64,000 nucleotides of DNA, from positions 1 through 64,000 of the forward strand of contig JACRIN010000109.1 of assembly GCA_016220085.1 (NCBI GenBank), given 5' to 3'. Position 1 is the stretch's first letter. Each line of letters opens with the position of its first letter. A model generated the notes under the pieces. It was not told the DNA's origin, did not search any database, and worked only from the letters and a program-made list of their open reading frames with translations. The DNA is from Planctomycetota bacterium (GTDB lineage: Bacteria > Planctomycetota > UBA1135 > GCA-002686595). Of this stretch, positions 33,217-41,563 are shown one piece after another. Made by a program: the position numbers and the translations under genes.

Positions 33217-34826
33217 GCGAGCTCGCGTTCCGCCCAGAGCTTGAGCGCGCTGCGATCGATCTTCGCGTTGTGGCGCGGATCGACCGGCAGCGAATCACGG
33301 AACAGCACTCCTTCGACCACGGTGCAGCACGGAAACCACGCGCCGGTGCGCAGGATGTCCATCGCGAGCTTCTGTTGGAGTCGGCGATCGCGGGGGAAGC
33401 GCTCCTTCTTCGGCACGACGATCAGGTACGGGCGCTCGGCGCCCGCCGCGCCGACGCCGACGAGCGCGCTGTGTCGAACGTACGCGTGCAGGTCGAACAC
33501 GCTCTCGATCGGCACCGGGAACACCAGGCCTTTCGGCGTCGCGACGCGGTGCGACTTGCGGCCGAGCAACCAGAGCTCGCCGGACTCGTCGAGGCGACCG
33601 AGATCGCCCATGCGGTGCCAAAAGCCCGCGCCGTCGGCGATCTTCGCGCGCGCGGTCGCGTCGGGCTCGAACGCGTAACCGCGCGTCGCCACCGGGCCGC
33701 GCACGCAGATCTCGCCGGCCTCGCCGGGTTTCACGCGCAGCGCGTCGCTCCAGGTCGCGATCGGTTCGTCGCCGATCCGGATCAACGCGAGCTCGATGCC
33801 GGGCGCGAGTCGACCGAGGAACGCGCCCGAACCGCCTTCGGCCTTCGCGCGCACGCGCTCGAGGTCGGTCGCCGTCGCGTTGGCGACCGGCAGCGCCTCG
33901 GTCGCGCCGTACGGCGTGTGCACTTCGCCGTTCGGCAGCAACGCCTTCGCGCGCAGCACGAGCCGCGGCGGCACCGGCGCGCCGGCGATCATCAGGCGCA
34001 AGAGGTGCGGAAACGTCTTGCCGTGCGCCTCGGCCCACGCGACGACGCGCGACCAGATCGCGGGCGAGCCGAAGCTCTGCGCCGCGCGCGTCGTTTCGAG
34101 CGCGGTCGCGATCGACGCGGGGTCGCACTCGGCCGGACGCGTGAAATCGAGCGCGGGCAGGATGCTCTCCAGCCCAAAACCGGCGTTGAACAGCGCGAAC
34201 AGCGGGAAGCACGCGAGATCGACCTCGCCCGCGCGGATCGAGTAGAGCTCGCCGAGCGCGTCGACCTGCGCGACGAAGTTGGCGTGCGTGTACTCGGCGC
34301 CTTTCGCCGGACCGGTCGCGCCGGACGTGAAGAGCACGGCGGCGAGCTCGTCCTCGCGCGGCTCGACCTGGCCCTCGAACGGCTGCGCGCGCTCGGCGAG
34401 CCGCGCGACGTCGCGCCCCACGAAGGCCTCGAGGCCGAACGCGAGCTCGACCGACGTGAACGACGAGCGATAGAGCCAGCGCGCGAGCTGCGCCTTCGAC
34501 GACCCGACGAACACGCGCGGCGCGATGCGCTTGCACGCGGCGAGGAAGCTCGCGCGCTCCATGCCGGGGTCGATCAGCACCGGCGCGGCGCCGAGGATCC
34601 AGAGCGCGTGGATCGTGCACCACCAGTCGCGCGAAGGCGGCGCGAGCACGAGCACGCGATCGCCGCGACGCACGCCGGAGTCCGCGAGCACGCGCGCGAA
34701 GCGGCGCGCTCGGTCGCAAAGCTCTCGCCACGTCCAGCGCTCGATTCGGCCGCCCGACTCGACGCCGAGGCCGTGCGCATCCGGTGACGCCTGCGCGCGA
34801 CGATCGAGGTACGTGGCGACGTTCAC
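33213..34826 (-). CDS. oleC: OleC, beta-lactone synthetase (AMP-forming ligase family)
   Basis: A 537-residue ANL-superfamily enzyme. LFTSGATGPAKGAEYTHANF is the phosphate-binding A3 motif, HTPYGATEALPVANAT the A5 region, and HRMGDLGRLDESGELWLLGR the A7/A8 hinge. The C-terminal part has DPRHNAKIDRSAL, carrying the usual catalytic lysine. OleC uses ATP to turn the beta-hydroxy acid into a cis-beta-lactone rather than an acyl-CoA. Its placement directly between oleB and oleD with 4-bp overlaps on both sides makes the assignment strong. Separate oleB and oleC genes contrast with the OleBC fusions of actinobacteria. GTG start at 34826. Confidence 0.9.
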   Translation of the reverse strand: MNVATYLDRRAQASPDAHGLGVESGGRIERWTWRELCDRARRFARVLADSGVRRGDRVLVLAPPSRDWWCTIHALWILGAAPVLIDPGMERASFLAACKRIAPRVFVGSSKAQLARWLYRSSFTSVELAFGLEAFVGRDVARLAERAQPFEGQVEPREDELAAVLFTSGATGPAKGAEYTHANFVAQVDALGELYSIRAGEVDLACFPLFALFNAGFGLESILPALDFTRPAECDPASIATALETTRAAQSFGSPAIWSRVVAWAEAHGKTFPHLLRLMIAGAPVPPRLVLRAKALLPNGEVHTPYGATEALPVANATATDLERVRAKAEGGSGAFLGRLAPGIELALIRIGDEPIATWSDALRVKPGEAGEICVRGPVATRGYAFEPDATARAKIADGAGFWHRMGDLGRLDESGELWLLGRKSHRVATPKGLVFPVPIESVFDLHAYVRHSALVGVGAAGAERPYLIVVPKKERFPRDRRLQQKLAMDILRTGAWFPCCTVVEGVLFRDSLPVDPRHNAKIDRSALKLWAERELA

Positions 34827-35719
34827 GGCGCGCCGCCTTCGGCGAAACGGACCAGCGCGTCGACGGCGGTGGTGCCCGCGTCCTCGAGCAAGTAGTGCCC
34901 CGCATGCTCGAAGCGGCGAACCTCCGCGTGGGGGAGCCTCTGCTGCCATTCCTCGCGGAAGCGCGGCGTGAAGCAGAAGTCGCGCTCGCCCCAGAGGATC
35001 GCGGTCGGCAGCGATGCGAGGCTCGGCAGGCGGCGCTCGAGCTCGACCAACGTCGTCCAGGACGCGTCGCGCGCGCCGAGCGGGATGTCCTCGACGAAAC
35101 GCAACACCGCGACGCGGCTCTGCCAGTCGTGGTACGGCGCGAGGAAGCCGCGCTTCGCGGCGGCGGTCAACGGCTTCTCGACCGCCATGCTCGCCGCCGC
35201 GCCGGCGAACGCGTTGAAGCCGCGCACCGCGAGCGCGCCGAAGAGCGGCGTGCGGCAGATGCGGATCCGCCACGGCGCTGCGAGACCGGTGAAGCACGCG
35301 GTGTTGGTGATCACGAGCCGCTCGAAGCGCTCGCGCTCCTCGAACAGCGCGCCGAGGCCGATCGGACCGCCCCAGTCGTGCACCGCGAGCGTGATCCGAC
35401 GCAGATCGAGCTCGCGCACGAGCTTGGTCAGGTTCGCGACGTGCCGGGCGAGTCGGTATTCGTAGTGCTCGGGCTTGTCGGAGAGTCCCATCCCGACGTG
35501 ATCGGGCGCGACGCAACGCCACGTGCCGGAAAGCGCTCGGATCGGCGCGCGCCAGAGGAACGACCAACTCGGATTGCCGTGCACGCACAGCAACGTGCGC
35601 CCGTCGCGCGGCCCGACGTCGACGTACGACAGCGTCGCGCCGCCGACGTCGAGTCCGCGCGGCTCGAACGGGTACTCGTCGGCGAGCCCGGCGAGCAATC
35701 GCGTGCGCTCCGCTTCCAT
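34823..35719 (-). CDS. oleB: OleB, beta-lactone decarboxylase (alpha/beta hydrolase)
   Basis: A 298-residue alpha/beta hydrolase of the haloalkane-dehalogenase group. CVHGNPSWSFLWRAPIRAL is the oxyanion-loop signature, LAVHDWGGPIGLG carries the Asp nucleophile (about residue 115), and RFEHAGHYLLEDAG the catalytic His. In the Ole pathway this Asp opens the beta-lactone and CO2 is lost to give a cis-olefin. ATG 35719 gives MEAERTRLLAGL; an in-frame GTG at 35728 overlaps the phosphopantetheinyl transferase stop (GTGA) like most junctions in this operon and may be the true start, adding three residues. Confidence 0.89.
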   Translation of the reverse strand: MEAERTRLLAGLADEYPFEPRGLDVGGATLSYVDVGPRDGRTLLCVHGNPSWSFLWRAPIRALSGTWRCVAPDHVGMGLSDKPEHYEYRLARHVANLTKLVRELDLRRITLAVHDWGGPIGLGALFEERERFERLVITNTACFTGLAAPWRIRICRTPLFGALAVRGFNAFAGAAASMAVEKPLTAAAKRGFLAPYHDWQSRVAVLRFVEDIPLGARDASWTTLVELERRLPSLASLPTAILWGERDFCFTPRFREEWQQRLPHAEVRRFEHAGHYLLEDAGTTAVDALVRFAEGGAP

Positions 35720-35724
35720 CACGG

Positions 35725-36312
35725 TCACGGACGCTCCTCCACGCGCATGCCGGCGTCGCGCCACTCGACGTCGAAGACGTCGGCGTCGACGCAGAGAGCG
35801 ACGAGGTGCGAGTCGAGTTCGCGATGGAGCACGCTGCGGCGCACCGTGCGGTGCGCGATCACGAGCTTGCCCGACTCGCGACCGACGAGCACGACCTGGC
35901 CGAGCGCCTCGAGCCCCGCGCCGGCGAGCTTCAGCACCGCTTCCTTGGCGCTCCAGAGCTCCGCGAGGTCGCGCGGCTCGAACGAACCGAGTCGCGCGAG
36001 TTCGTCGGGCTCGAAGAAGCGACGCAGCTTGGTCAGACGTTGGGAGCGCAGGTCCTCCAGGTCGGCGCCGACCGGCCGATCGGCGAGCACCGCGAGCGCG
36101 AGCGTGCGCGTGTGCGCGAGCGAGACCCACCAACCGGGCCGATCGACGCGCGGCGCGCCGAGTTCCGACTTCGAGAGTCCGAGCGGCGCGAGCCCGAGTT
36201 CGGCGGCCGCGCGCGCGAGCGCACGTCGCGCCGCGGCGCTCTGCTCCGCGACTCGCTCGGGGCCGGTCGCGGCGGCAGCGACGGGCTCGAACACGACGAG
36301 GACGCGGGTCAA
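35725..36312 (-). CDS. 4'-phosphopantetheinyl transferase
   Basis: A 195-residue Sfp-type enzyme that activates carrier proteins by transferring the phosphopantetheine arm from Co[21 protein letters not shown] precedes VGADLEDLR (Mg-binding Asp/Glu) and [13 protein letters not shown] (W-x-x-K-E-A-x-x-K), the two family signatures. It starts with TTG 36312 overlapping the fabI stop. Its presence inside the operon alongside a dedicated ACP implies that it primes that ACP, a hallmark of secondary-metabolite-type rather than housekeeping fatty-acid synthesis. Confidence 0.9.
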   Translation of the reverse strand: MTRVLVVFEPVAAAATGPERVAEQSAAARRALARAAAELGLAPLGLSKSELGAPRVDRPGWWVSLAHTRTLALAVLADRPVGADLEDLRSQRLTKLRRFFEPDELARLGSFEPRDLAELWSAKEAVLKLAGAGLEALGQVVLVGRESGKLVIAHRTVRRSVLHRELDSHLVALCVDADVFDVEWRDAGMRVEERP

Positions 36313-37121
36313 GGCGCTCGCTCCTCGCCGCGATGGAAGCGGCGCACGATCTCGCGATCGAAGAAGTTGGTGCCCATGCCCGCGTCGACGACCAAGCCTT
36401 GGGCGTTGATGCCGGAGCTCCTCGGCGAGAGCAGGAAGACCACGCTCGACGCGACTTCCTCGGTCGTCAACGCGCGATGGCGGAGCGTCGCGGCCTCCGC
36501 GAAGAGATAGTTGTCGAGGTAGCCCGGGATCCCCGCCGACGCCGAGGTCTTCAGCGGTCCGGCCTTGACCGCGTTGAAGCGCAATTCGCCGGTCGCCGCG
36601 AAACTCTTCGCGAGGAACACGACCGTCGAGTCGAGAGCGGCCTTGATCGGCGCCATGTAGCCGTAGCTCTCCGCGGCCATCGTCGTCGTCGAGATCGAGA
36701 GCGCGACGACCGACGCGTCGCGCGCGAAGCGAGACTCGAGCGCCTTGGCGAGCGCGACCAACGAGAAGCACGAGACGTCGACGGCGCGCAGGAAGTCCTC
36801 ACGCGCCGCGTCGTGGAAGGCGTGGACGCCCTCTCGGTAGTTCGCGAACGCGATCGAGTGCACCAATCCGTCGAGCACGACGCCGCGCTCGGTCAGCGTG
36901 CGCGCGAGCGCGTCGATCTCGTCCTGCCTCTCGACGTCGCACACGAACGCGTCGCCGACGAGCTTCTTCTGTTCGTCGCGCACCTCGGCGCTGCGCACCG
37001 CGTGGAGCACGTTCGCCCCGGCCTCGACGAGCGCGCGGGAGACGAAGTGGGCGACGCTTTTCTTGTTGGCGACGCCGGTGACCAAGATCGTCTTGCCCGC
37101 GAGCCCGAGGAAGTCGCTCAT
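36309..37121 (-). CDS. fabI: Enoyl-ACP reductase (FabI type)
   Basis: A 270-residue SDR of the FabI subgroup. [20 protein letters not shown] is the diverged glycine motif (G-V-A-N-x-x-S-I/V-A) typical of Fab[16 protein letters not shown] lines the active site, and [14 protein letters not shown] supplies the Tyr-x6-Lys pair. [19 protein letters not shown] is the substrate-binding loop. It would reduce the trans-2-enoyl-ACP in each elongation cycle. ATGA overlap with the dehydratase and TTGA overlap with the phosphopantetheinyl transferase. A second housekeeping copy presumably exists elsewhere (not in this window). Confidence 0.9.
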   Translation of the reverse strand: MSDFLGLAGKTILVTGVANKKSVAHFVSRALVEAGANVLHAVRSAEVRDEQKKLVGDAFVCDVERQDEIDALARTLTERGVVLDGLVHSIAFANYREGVHAFHDAAREDFLRAVDVSCFSLVALAKALESRFARDASVVALSISTTTMAAESYGYMAPIKAALDSTVVFLAKSFAATGELRFNAVKAGPLKTSASAGIPGYLDNYLFAEAATLRHRALTTEEVASSVVFLLSPRSSGINAQGLVVDAGMGTNFFDREIVRRFHRGEERAP

Positions 37122-37567
37122 GCGAGCTCTCCTGCTTCGATCGACGTCAGCGCGACGGTGAATGCCACACGCGCGACGTTCTTGCCGTCCGAGGTGACGC
37201 GCGCGGTCATCAGCCGCGCGGGGCCGATGCGCTCGTCGAGACTCACCCGGAAGCGCAGCGTCTCGCTCGGCCTCACCATGCGTCGGAAGCGCGCTTCGCC
37301 GAGCTTGACCAGCACCGGCACCTGACCGACGGGCGTCGCTTCACGCGGCTCGAGCGCCGCCAGCAGCGCGCCCGCTTGCACCGCGGCTTCGCAGAGCAGC
37401 ACGCCCGGGACCAACGGGAAGCCCGGATAGTGGCCGCGGAAGAAGAACGAGTCCTCCGCGACGCGCCATTCGGTCTCGATCGAGTCCGCGCCGTGCGCGA
37501 CGACTCGGTCGACGAACAAGAACGGCGCGCGATGGGGGATCAGCGCCTCGATCGCGGCACGATCCAA
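37118..37567 (-). CDS. fabZ: FabZ/FabA-like 3-hydroxyacyl-ACP dehydratase
   Basis: A 149-residue hot-dog-fold protein. [15 protein letters not shown] is the classic FabZ start, [20 protein letters not shown] holds the catalytic His and, 14 residues on, the Glu (CEAA), and [13 protein letters not shown] follows. It removes water from the 3-hydroxyacyl-ACP made by the neighbouring FabG. The start is TTG 37567 (one base after the fabG stop), and the end overlaps fabI by 4 bp. Isomerase activity like FabA cannot be excluded from sequence. Confidence 0.88.
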   Translation of the reverse strand: MDRAAIEALIPHRAPFLFVDRVVAHGADSIETEWRVAEDSFFFRGHYPGFPLVPGVLLCEAAVQAGALLAALEPREATPVGQVPVLVKLGEARFRRMVRPSETLRFRVSLDERIGPARLMTARVTSDGKNVARVAFTVALTSIEAGELA

Positions 37568-37568
37568 G

Positions 37569-38309
37569 CTACAGGCCTCCGGAGACGTCGAGCACCGACC
37601 CGGTGACGTAGCTCGCCTCGCGCGAAACCAGCATCCGCACGGCGAACGCGACTTCCTCGGCGCGACCGAAGCGCTTGAGCGGCACAGACGCGACGTGTTT
37701 CTTGCGCGTCTCCGGATCGAGGTCCGCGAGCAGCTCGGTGTCGATGAAGCCCGGCGAGACGCAGTTGACGGTGATGCCGCGCGACGCGGTTTCGCGGGCG
37801 AGCGAGCGCGCGAGACCGACCTGTCCCGCTTTCGATGCCGAGTAGTTGCCCTGCCCTTCGAAGCCGTGCTCGCGCGCCGGCGACGTCACGAGCACGATCC
37901 GTCCGTAGCGGCGCGAGAGCATGTGCAGCGTCGCGTACTTCGCCATGTGGAACGAGCCGTCGAGGTTGGTCGACAGCACCTCGCGCCACTCTTCGCGCGT
38001 CATCATCGCGACCACTCGATCGCGGCGGATGCCCGACGCGTGGACGAGGATCTGCACGCCGCCTTGCACGCCGGACTCGGCGCGCTCCCAGAACGCGCGC
38101 ACCTCGTCGTAGTCGGCGACGTCGACCTTCTCGGTGGAGATACGTCCGTCGAAGCGCGAGTTCTCGGTGAGCAGCGCGCGCGCGGCGCTCTCGTCGCTCT
38201 TGTAGATCGCGAGCACGCGACAGCCGTGCGCCGCGAGGTCGAGCGACACGGCGCGACCGAGGCCGCGCGTGCCGCCCGTGACGACCGCGGTTTGCCCTTC
38301 GAAACTCAT
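37569..38309 (-). CDS. fabG: 3-oxoacyl-ACP reductase FabG
   Basis: A 246-residue classical SDR. TAVVTGGTRGLGRAVSLDLA is the NADPH loop (T-G-x3-G-x-G), LVHASGIRRDRVVAMMTREE the N-A-G-like motif with His-Ala-Ser-Gly, and LVTSPAREHGFEGQGNYSAS followed by KAG gives Ser and Tyr-x3-Lys. CVSPGFIDTELL is the usual cap. It reduces 3-oxoacyl-ACP in the elongation cycle. It overlaps the upstream FAD oxidoreductase by ATGA, which places reduction and flavoenzyme steps under common translation. Confidence 0.91.
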   Translation of the reverse strand: MSFEGQTAVVTGGTRGLGRAVSLDLAAHGCRVLAIYKSDESAARALLTENSRFDGRISTEKVDVADYDEVRAFWERAESGVQGGVQILVHASGIRRDRVVAMMTREEWREVLSTNLDGSFHMAKYATLHMLSRRYGRIVLVTSPAREHGFEGQGNYSASKAGQVGLARSLARETASRGITVNCVSPGFIDTELLADLDPETRKKHVASVPLKRFGRAEEVAFAVRMLVSREASYVTGSVLDVSGGL

Positions 38310-39784
38310 GGATGGACCTCGTTCTTAGCTCGCAGGAACTCGTCGACCTTGCTCGCCTGGATGACGCCGTAGTTCGCGGCGCCGAGCCAGCCCGACATGA
38401 TGATGCCGACGGAACCCGCGTGGTACAGCCCTTCGATCTGACGCTGCATCTCCAGCGAGTAGCGGAGCCCCTCGAACTTGGTGCCGAAGGACGCCCCGGC
38501 GACGTGCTGCGTGTAGAACTCGAACGTGCGCGGCGTCGCGGCCTCCGCGTGATCGAGTTTCGCGCGGATTCCGGGCAAGTAGCGCTCGAGGGCGACCAGC
38601 GTGTCCTCGATCAGGCGAGCTTTCGCCCGCGCGTACTCCGCGTCGTCGAGGTTCGCCCAGTCCGCGTAGTGGGCGTTCGTGGAGCTGACGATCGTGTACC
38701 GGTTCGAGCCCGGCCGCGACTTCGGGTAGTAGAACGAGAACGTGCGGCTCTCGCCTTGGAAATCGCAGAGCGCGGGGGAGTCGAAGACCGGCCGCGTCGA
38801 CGTGAACAGCAGGTCGGTCACGAACGGGATCGATTCGCCGTCGCGCAGGCCGAGGTAGACCTGGGTGCTCGAGTTGTTCAGTCGGACGCTCTCGACGCCG
38901 GCCGCGAAGTCGGGAGCGAAGTGCTCGCGGCCGACCAACTTCTCGACCGTGGTCTTCAAGTTCGCGTTCGAGACGACGACGTCCGCGCCGAGGAAGCGGC
39001 CGAGCGCCTCGACGCCCTTCGCGCGGCCGTCCTCGACGACGATGCGGTCGACTTGCACGTTGCCGAAGAGCTCGACGCCGTTCTGCACGAGCTCCTCGCG
39101 CATCGCGCGCACGAGCCGCTCGGTGCCGCCGACGAACGTGTAGACGCCCTTCGACATGAAGTTGGAGAAGACGATGCCGTACGCGATCGCCGGATCCTCG
39201 AGCGTCGAACCGTTCGCGTACGCGATCGGCTCCAGCAGCAGTCGGTGGACGTCGTTGCGGCCCGGGAAGAACTCCTCGAAGACGTCGCGCACGGTCGCGC
39301 GGTCGTCGTCGTAGAAGTTCATCGCGCGCAGACGCTCGAAGAAGCGCTCGATGGTCGCGAGCGGAAGACCGAAGACCTGGACGAGCTTGCGGGTGAAGTC
39401 CTCGCGCGTGAACTCGGTGTCGAGGCGGAACTGCGGGTTGTCGAAGCGGATCGACTCGAGCTTGACGATCGAATTCGCGATCGCGGGCGACCAATGACGG
39501 CGACAAGTCTTCACCATGCCGGCGGGGAAGCCGTGCAGCGACACGTCGAACACGTGGCCGCCCCGGCGCTTGAACCACGTCGCCATCCCGCCGAAGTTGT
39601 AGTGCTGCTCGAGCACCGCGACCTTGTGGCCGAGCTTCGCGCAGACGTTCGCCGCGGTCAGGCCGCCGAGCCCGCTGCCGATGACGATCACGTCGTAGCG
39701 CGCCTTGGCGTCGGCGAGCGGGTCGAACTTCAGCGGCCGTTTTCCGTCCCTGCTGCCCTTGAAGTACTTCTGCTCGGCGCTCAC
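38306..39784 (-). CDS. CrtI/CrtISO-type FAD-dependent oxidoreductase A
   Basis: A 492-residue flavoprotein of the phytoene-desaturase/retinol-saturase superfamily. YDVIVIGSGLGGLTAANVCA is the FAD dinucleotide fold; LEQHYNFGGMATWFKRRGG is the following H-x-x-x-G-G motif; FVGGTERLVRAMREELVQNG and ADVVVSNANLKTTVEKLVG are mid-domain; and the C-terminal GLYHAGSVGIIMSGWLGAAN is the FAD-binding end motif. Related enzymes desaturate, saturate or isomerise polyenes. Next to ACP, KAS, FabG and Ole genes it probably acts on acyl chains rather than carotenoids, as proposed for similar genes in ladderane clusters of anammox planctomycetes. GTG start overlaps oxidoreductase B; a GKRPLKFDPLAD leader precedes the fold. 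Confidence 0.85.
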   Translation of the reverse strand: MSAEQKYFKGSRDGKRPLKFDPLADAKARYDVIVIGSGLGGLTAANVCAKLGHKVAVLEQHYNFGGMATWFKRRGGHVFDVSLHGFPAGMVKTCRRHWSPAIANSIVKLESIRFDNPQFRLDTEFTREDFTRKLVQVFGLPLATIERFFERLRAMNFYDDDRATVRDVFEEFFPGRNDVHRLLLEPIAYANGSTLEDPAIAYGIVFSNFMSKGVYTFVGGTERLVRAMREELVQNGVELFGNVQVDRIVVEDGRAKGVEALGRFLGADVVVSNANLKTTVEKLVGREHFAPDFAAGVESVRLNNSSTQVYLGLRDGESIPFVTDLLFTSTRPVFDSPALCDFQGESRTFSFYYPKSRPGSNRYTIVSSTNAHYADWANLDDAEYARAKARLIEDTLVALERYLPGIRAKLDHAEAATPRTFEFYTQHVAGASFGTKFEGLRYSLEMQRQIEGLYHAGSVGIIMSGWLGAANYGVIQASKVDEFLRAKNEVHP

Positions 39785-41253
39785 GACGCGCTCCCCGCGC
39801 CCTCGAGCGCGCGTCGATTGACCACGGTGATGCCCGAGAGCAGCGCGCCGACGATGCCGACGAAGCCCTGATCGGTGCCGACCAGCGAGAGCCCGTCGAT
39901 CCCGGTCTTGCCGTCGGGCCGCTTGTGCGCGGAGCCGTACACCGCGCCGCCGGCGTGACCGGTGAAGCGCTCGATCGTCAGCGGCGTGAACGTGTCTTGG
40001 AAGACCGCTTTGCCTCGCACGTCGAACGCGAAGCGCGCGGCGGCGGCGAGCGCGAGTTCGGCGGCGCGCGCCTTCTCGGCGACGTAGCGCTCGGGATCGA
40101 GCGCTCGCCACTTCGCGTGGTTCGCGAGCAACGTCACCCGCAGCAAGCCCTCGGTCAGCGGCTCGGTCGTCGCGTAGTTGTTCGGCGTGCAGATCACGCC
40201 GCTGTGCGGGTCCACAAGCGCGTCGGGGCTGCGGTAGTCGAAGCGCGGCGAGTCGTTGAAGAAGACCGCGGTGCCGTCGAAGCCGAGCGCGCGCGGCTCC
40301 TCGGCGGTCACCGTCAGCGACTCGAAGAAGCTGAGCGGCCCGGGCTCGACCGGTCCGACTCCGCGCGCGTGTTCGGGCGGACACAGCGCGAGCGTCTCGA
40401 CCCAACCGGCCGACGAGTAGACGTGCTCCGCGTCGAGCTCCTCGCCGTTCTCGAGCACGACGCCGCGCACGCGGCCGTGCGCCGCGCCCCGGTCGAAGTC
40501 GCGCGCGATGCCGCGGTCGACCCCGCGGTCGAGCGCGCGGTCGACCCCCCGCTCGACGACGATGCGAGCGACGCCGGCGCGTAGCCGGAGCTCGCCGCCC
40601 TCGGCCTTGTAGCGCTTCACCAACAGATCGAGCACCGGACGGATGCCGCCGGCCGGCCGCGCGAACCCTTCGAGGAAGATCGCGCGGAAGAGGATCGCGA
40701 ACTGCTGCCAATCGAGGTCGTGCTCGCGCGCGCCGCCGTAGTAGCAGAGCGGGCAGAGCAGCATCTCGACCAACAGCGGCTCGCGGAAGCGGCCGGCGAG
40801 TTCGGCGCGCGCGGAACGGCCGGAGCTCGAGCCGTCGAGCAACTCGTAACCGGGCAGGTCCGCGAGCAAGCGCTCGAACGCGTCGGCCTCGCCGGGGAAC
40901 GCGCGGGCGATCTCCGAGCGCAGCAGCGCGAGGTCGTTCGAGAAACGGAGCTCGATCCCGGGGAAACGGACCGCCGACCAGCTCTGCTCGCCGAGCTCGA
41001 GCGCGTCGTGGTCGATCCGTAGCTGGCGCAGGATCCTGCCGAGCGGCTTGGTGCGTTCGCCCCGCGGCGCGTAGTTGGTCAACGCGTGCAGTCCGCTGTC
41101 GAACAACCTGCCGCCGAGCTTGTAGAACGAGTTGAGCCCACCCCAGACCGTGTGCTTCTCCAGGATCGCGACGCGCTTGCCGAATTGCGCGAGGCGGATG
41201 CCCGCTCCCAAGCCGCTGAGCCCCGCGCCGATGATCAGGGCGTCGTAGCGCAT
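39781..41253 (-). CDS. CrtI/CrtISO-type FAD-dependent oxidoreductase B
   Basis: A 490-residue paralogue of oxidoreductase A. MRYDALIIGAGLSGLGAGIR is the FAD fold and LEKHTVWGGLNSFYKLGGRL the adjacent motif; DSGLHALTNYAP and FLEGFARPAGGIRPVLDLLV follow. DGLSLVGTDQGFVGIVGALL closes the FAD site. Between about residues 230 and 260 there is a low-complexity insertion built of R-G-V-D/R-A-L-D units from a 12-bp repeat, absent from A. B lies 15 bp after the ACP gene and overlaps A by GTGA. Two flavoenzymes encoded together suggest either a heterodimer or successive redox steps on ACP-bound chains. Confidence 0.85.
   Translation of the reverse strand: MRYDALIIGAGLSGLGAGIRLAQFGKRVAILEKHTVWGGLNSFYKLGGRLFDSGLHALTNYAPRGERTKPLGRILRQLRIDHDALELGEQSWSAVRFPGIELRFSNDLALLRSEIARAFPGEADAFERLLADLPGYELLDGSSSGRSARAELAGRFREPLLVEMLLCPLCYYGGAREHDLDWQQFAILFRAIFLEGFARPAGGIRPVLDLLVKRYKAEGGELRLRAGVARIVVERGVDRALDRGVDRGIARDFDRGAAHGRVRGVVLENGEELDAEHVYSSAGWVETLALCPPEHARGVGPVEPGPLSFFESLTVTAEEPRALGFDGTAVFFNDSPRFDYRSPDALVDPHSGVICTPNNYATTEPLTEGLLRVTLLANHAKWRALDPERYVAEKARAAELALAAAARFAFDVRGKAVFQDTFTPLTIERFTGHAGGAVYGSAHKRPDGKTGIDGLSLVGTDQGFVGIVGALLSGITVVNRRALEGAGSAS
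40484..40560 (-). repeat. 12-bp-period low-complexity insertion in oxidoreductase B
   Basis: The coding strand repeats units like CGCGGGGTCGAC/CGCGCGCTCGAC, giving a run of R-G-V-D, R-A-L-D, R-G-V-D, R-G-I-A, R-D-F-D, R-G-A-A. It is in frame and looks like slipped-strand expansion in a surface loop. Confidence 0.65.
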
Positions 41254-41268
41254 CGGCGAGGCACGCGC

Positions 41269-41544
41269 TCAGGCGCGCGACGCGAGCTTCAGCTGCTTGT
41301 CCGCGAGTTTCGGACCGAGGTACTTCACGCAGCCGTCGAGGGTCGCGAGCTCCAGGTAGTCCTGCTCGGGCACCTGCACGCCATAGCGCTTGCGCAGCTC
41401 CATGACGATGTCGAGGAAGTCCATCGAGTCGAGCTCGATCTGCTCGCGCAGGCGCACGTCCATCTTGAGATGGGCGAGTTCCTCGTCCGGAGCGATCGTG
41501 GCGATGATGTCCTTGATGGCGAGGACGATTTCGTCGTTCGTCAT
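41269..41544 (-). CDS. Acyl carrier protein
   Basis: A 91-residue acidic four-helix carrier. The phosphopantetheine attachment site is Ser40 in IELDSMDFLDIVMEL (D-S-M-D-F, a common variant of D-S-L). MTNDEIVLAIKDIIATIAPD forms helix 1. The C-terminal extension ADKQLKLASRA is basic, unlike housekeeping AcpP. It sits between the KAS II and the FAD oxidoreductases, 19 bp after fabF and 15 bp before the next gene, so it is the dedicated carrier of this pathway. The phosphopantetheinyl transferase in the same operon would activate it. Confidence 0.92.
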   Translation of the reverse strand: MTNDEIVLAIKDIIATIAPDEELAHLKMDVRLREQIELDSMDFLDIVMELRKRYGVQVPEQDYLELATLDGCVKYLGPKLADKQLKLASRA

Positions 41545-41563
41545 GATGTGGCTTGGGTGGGAT

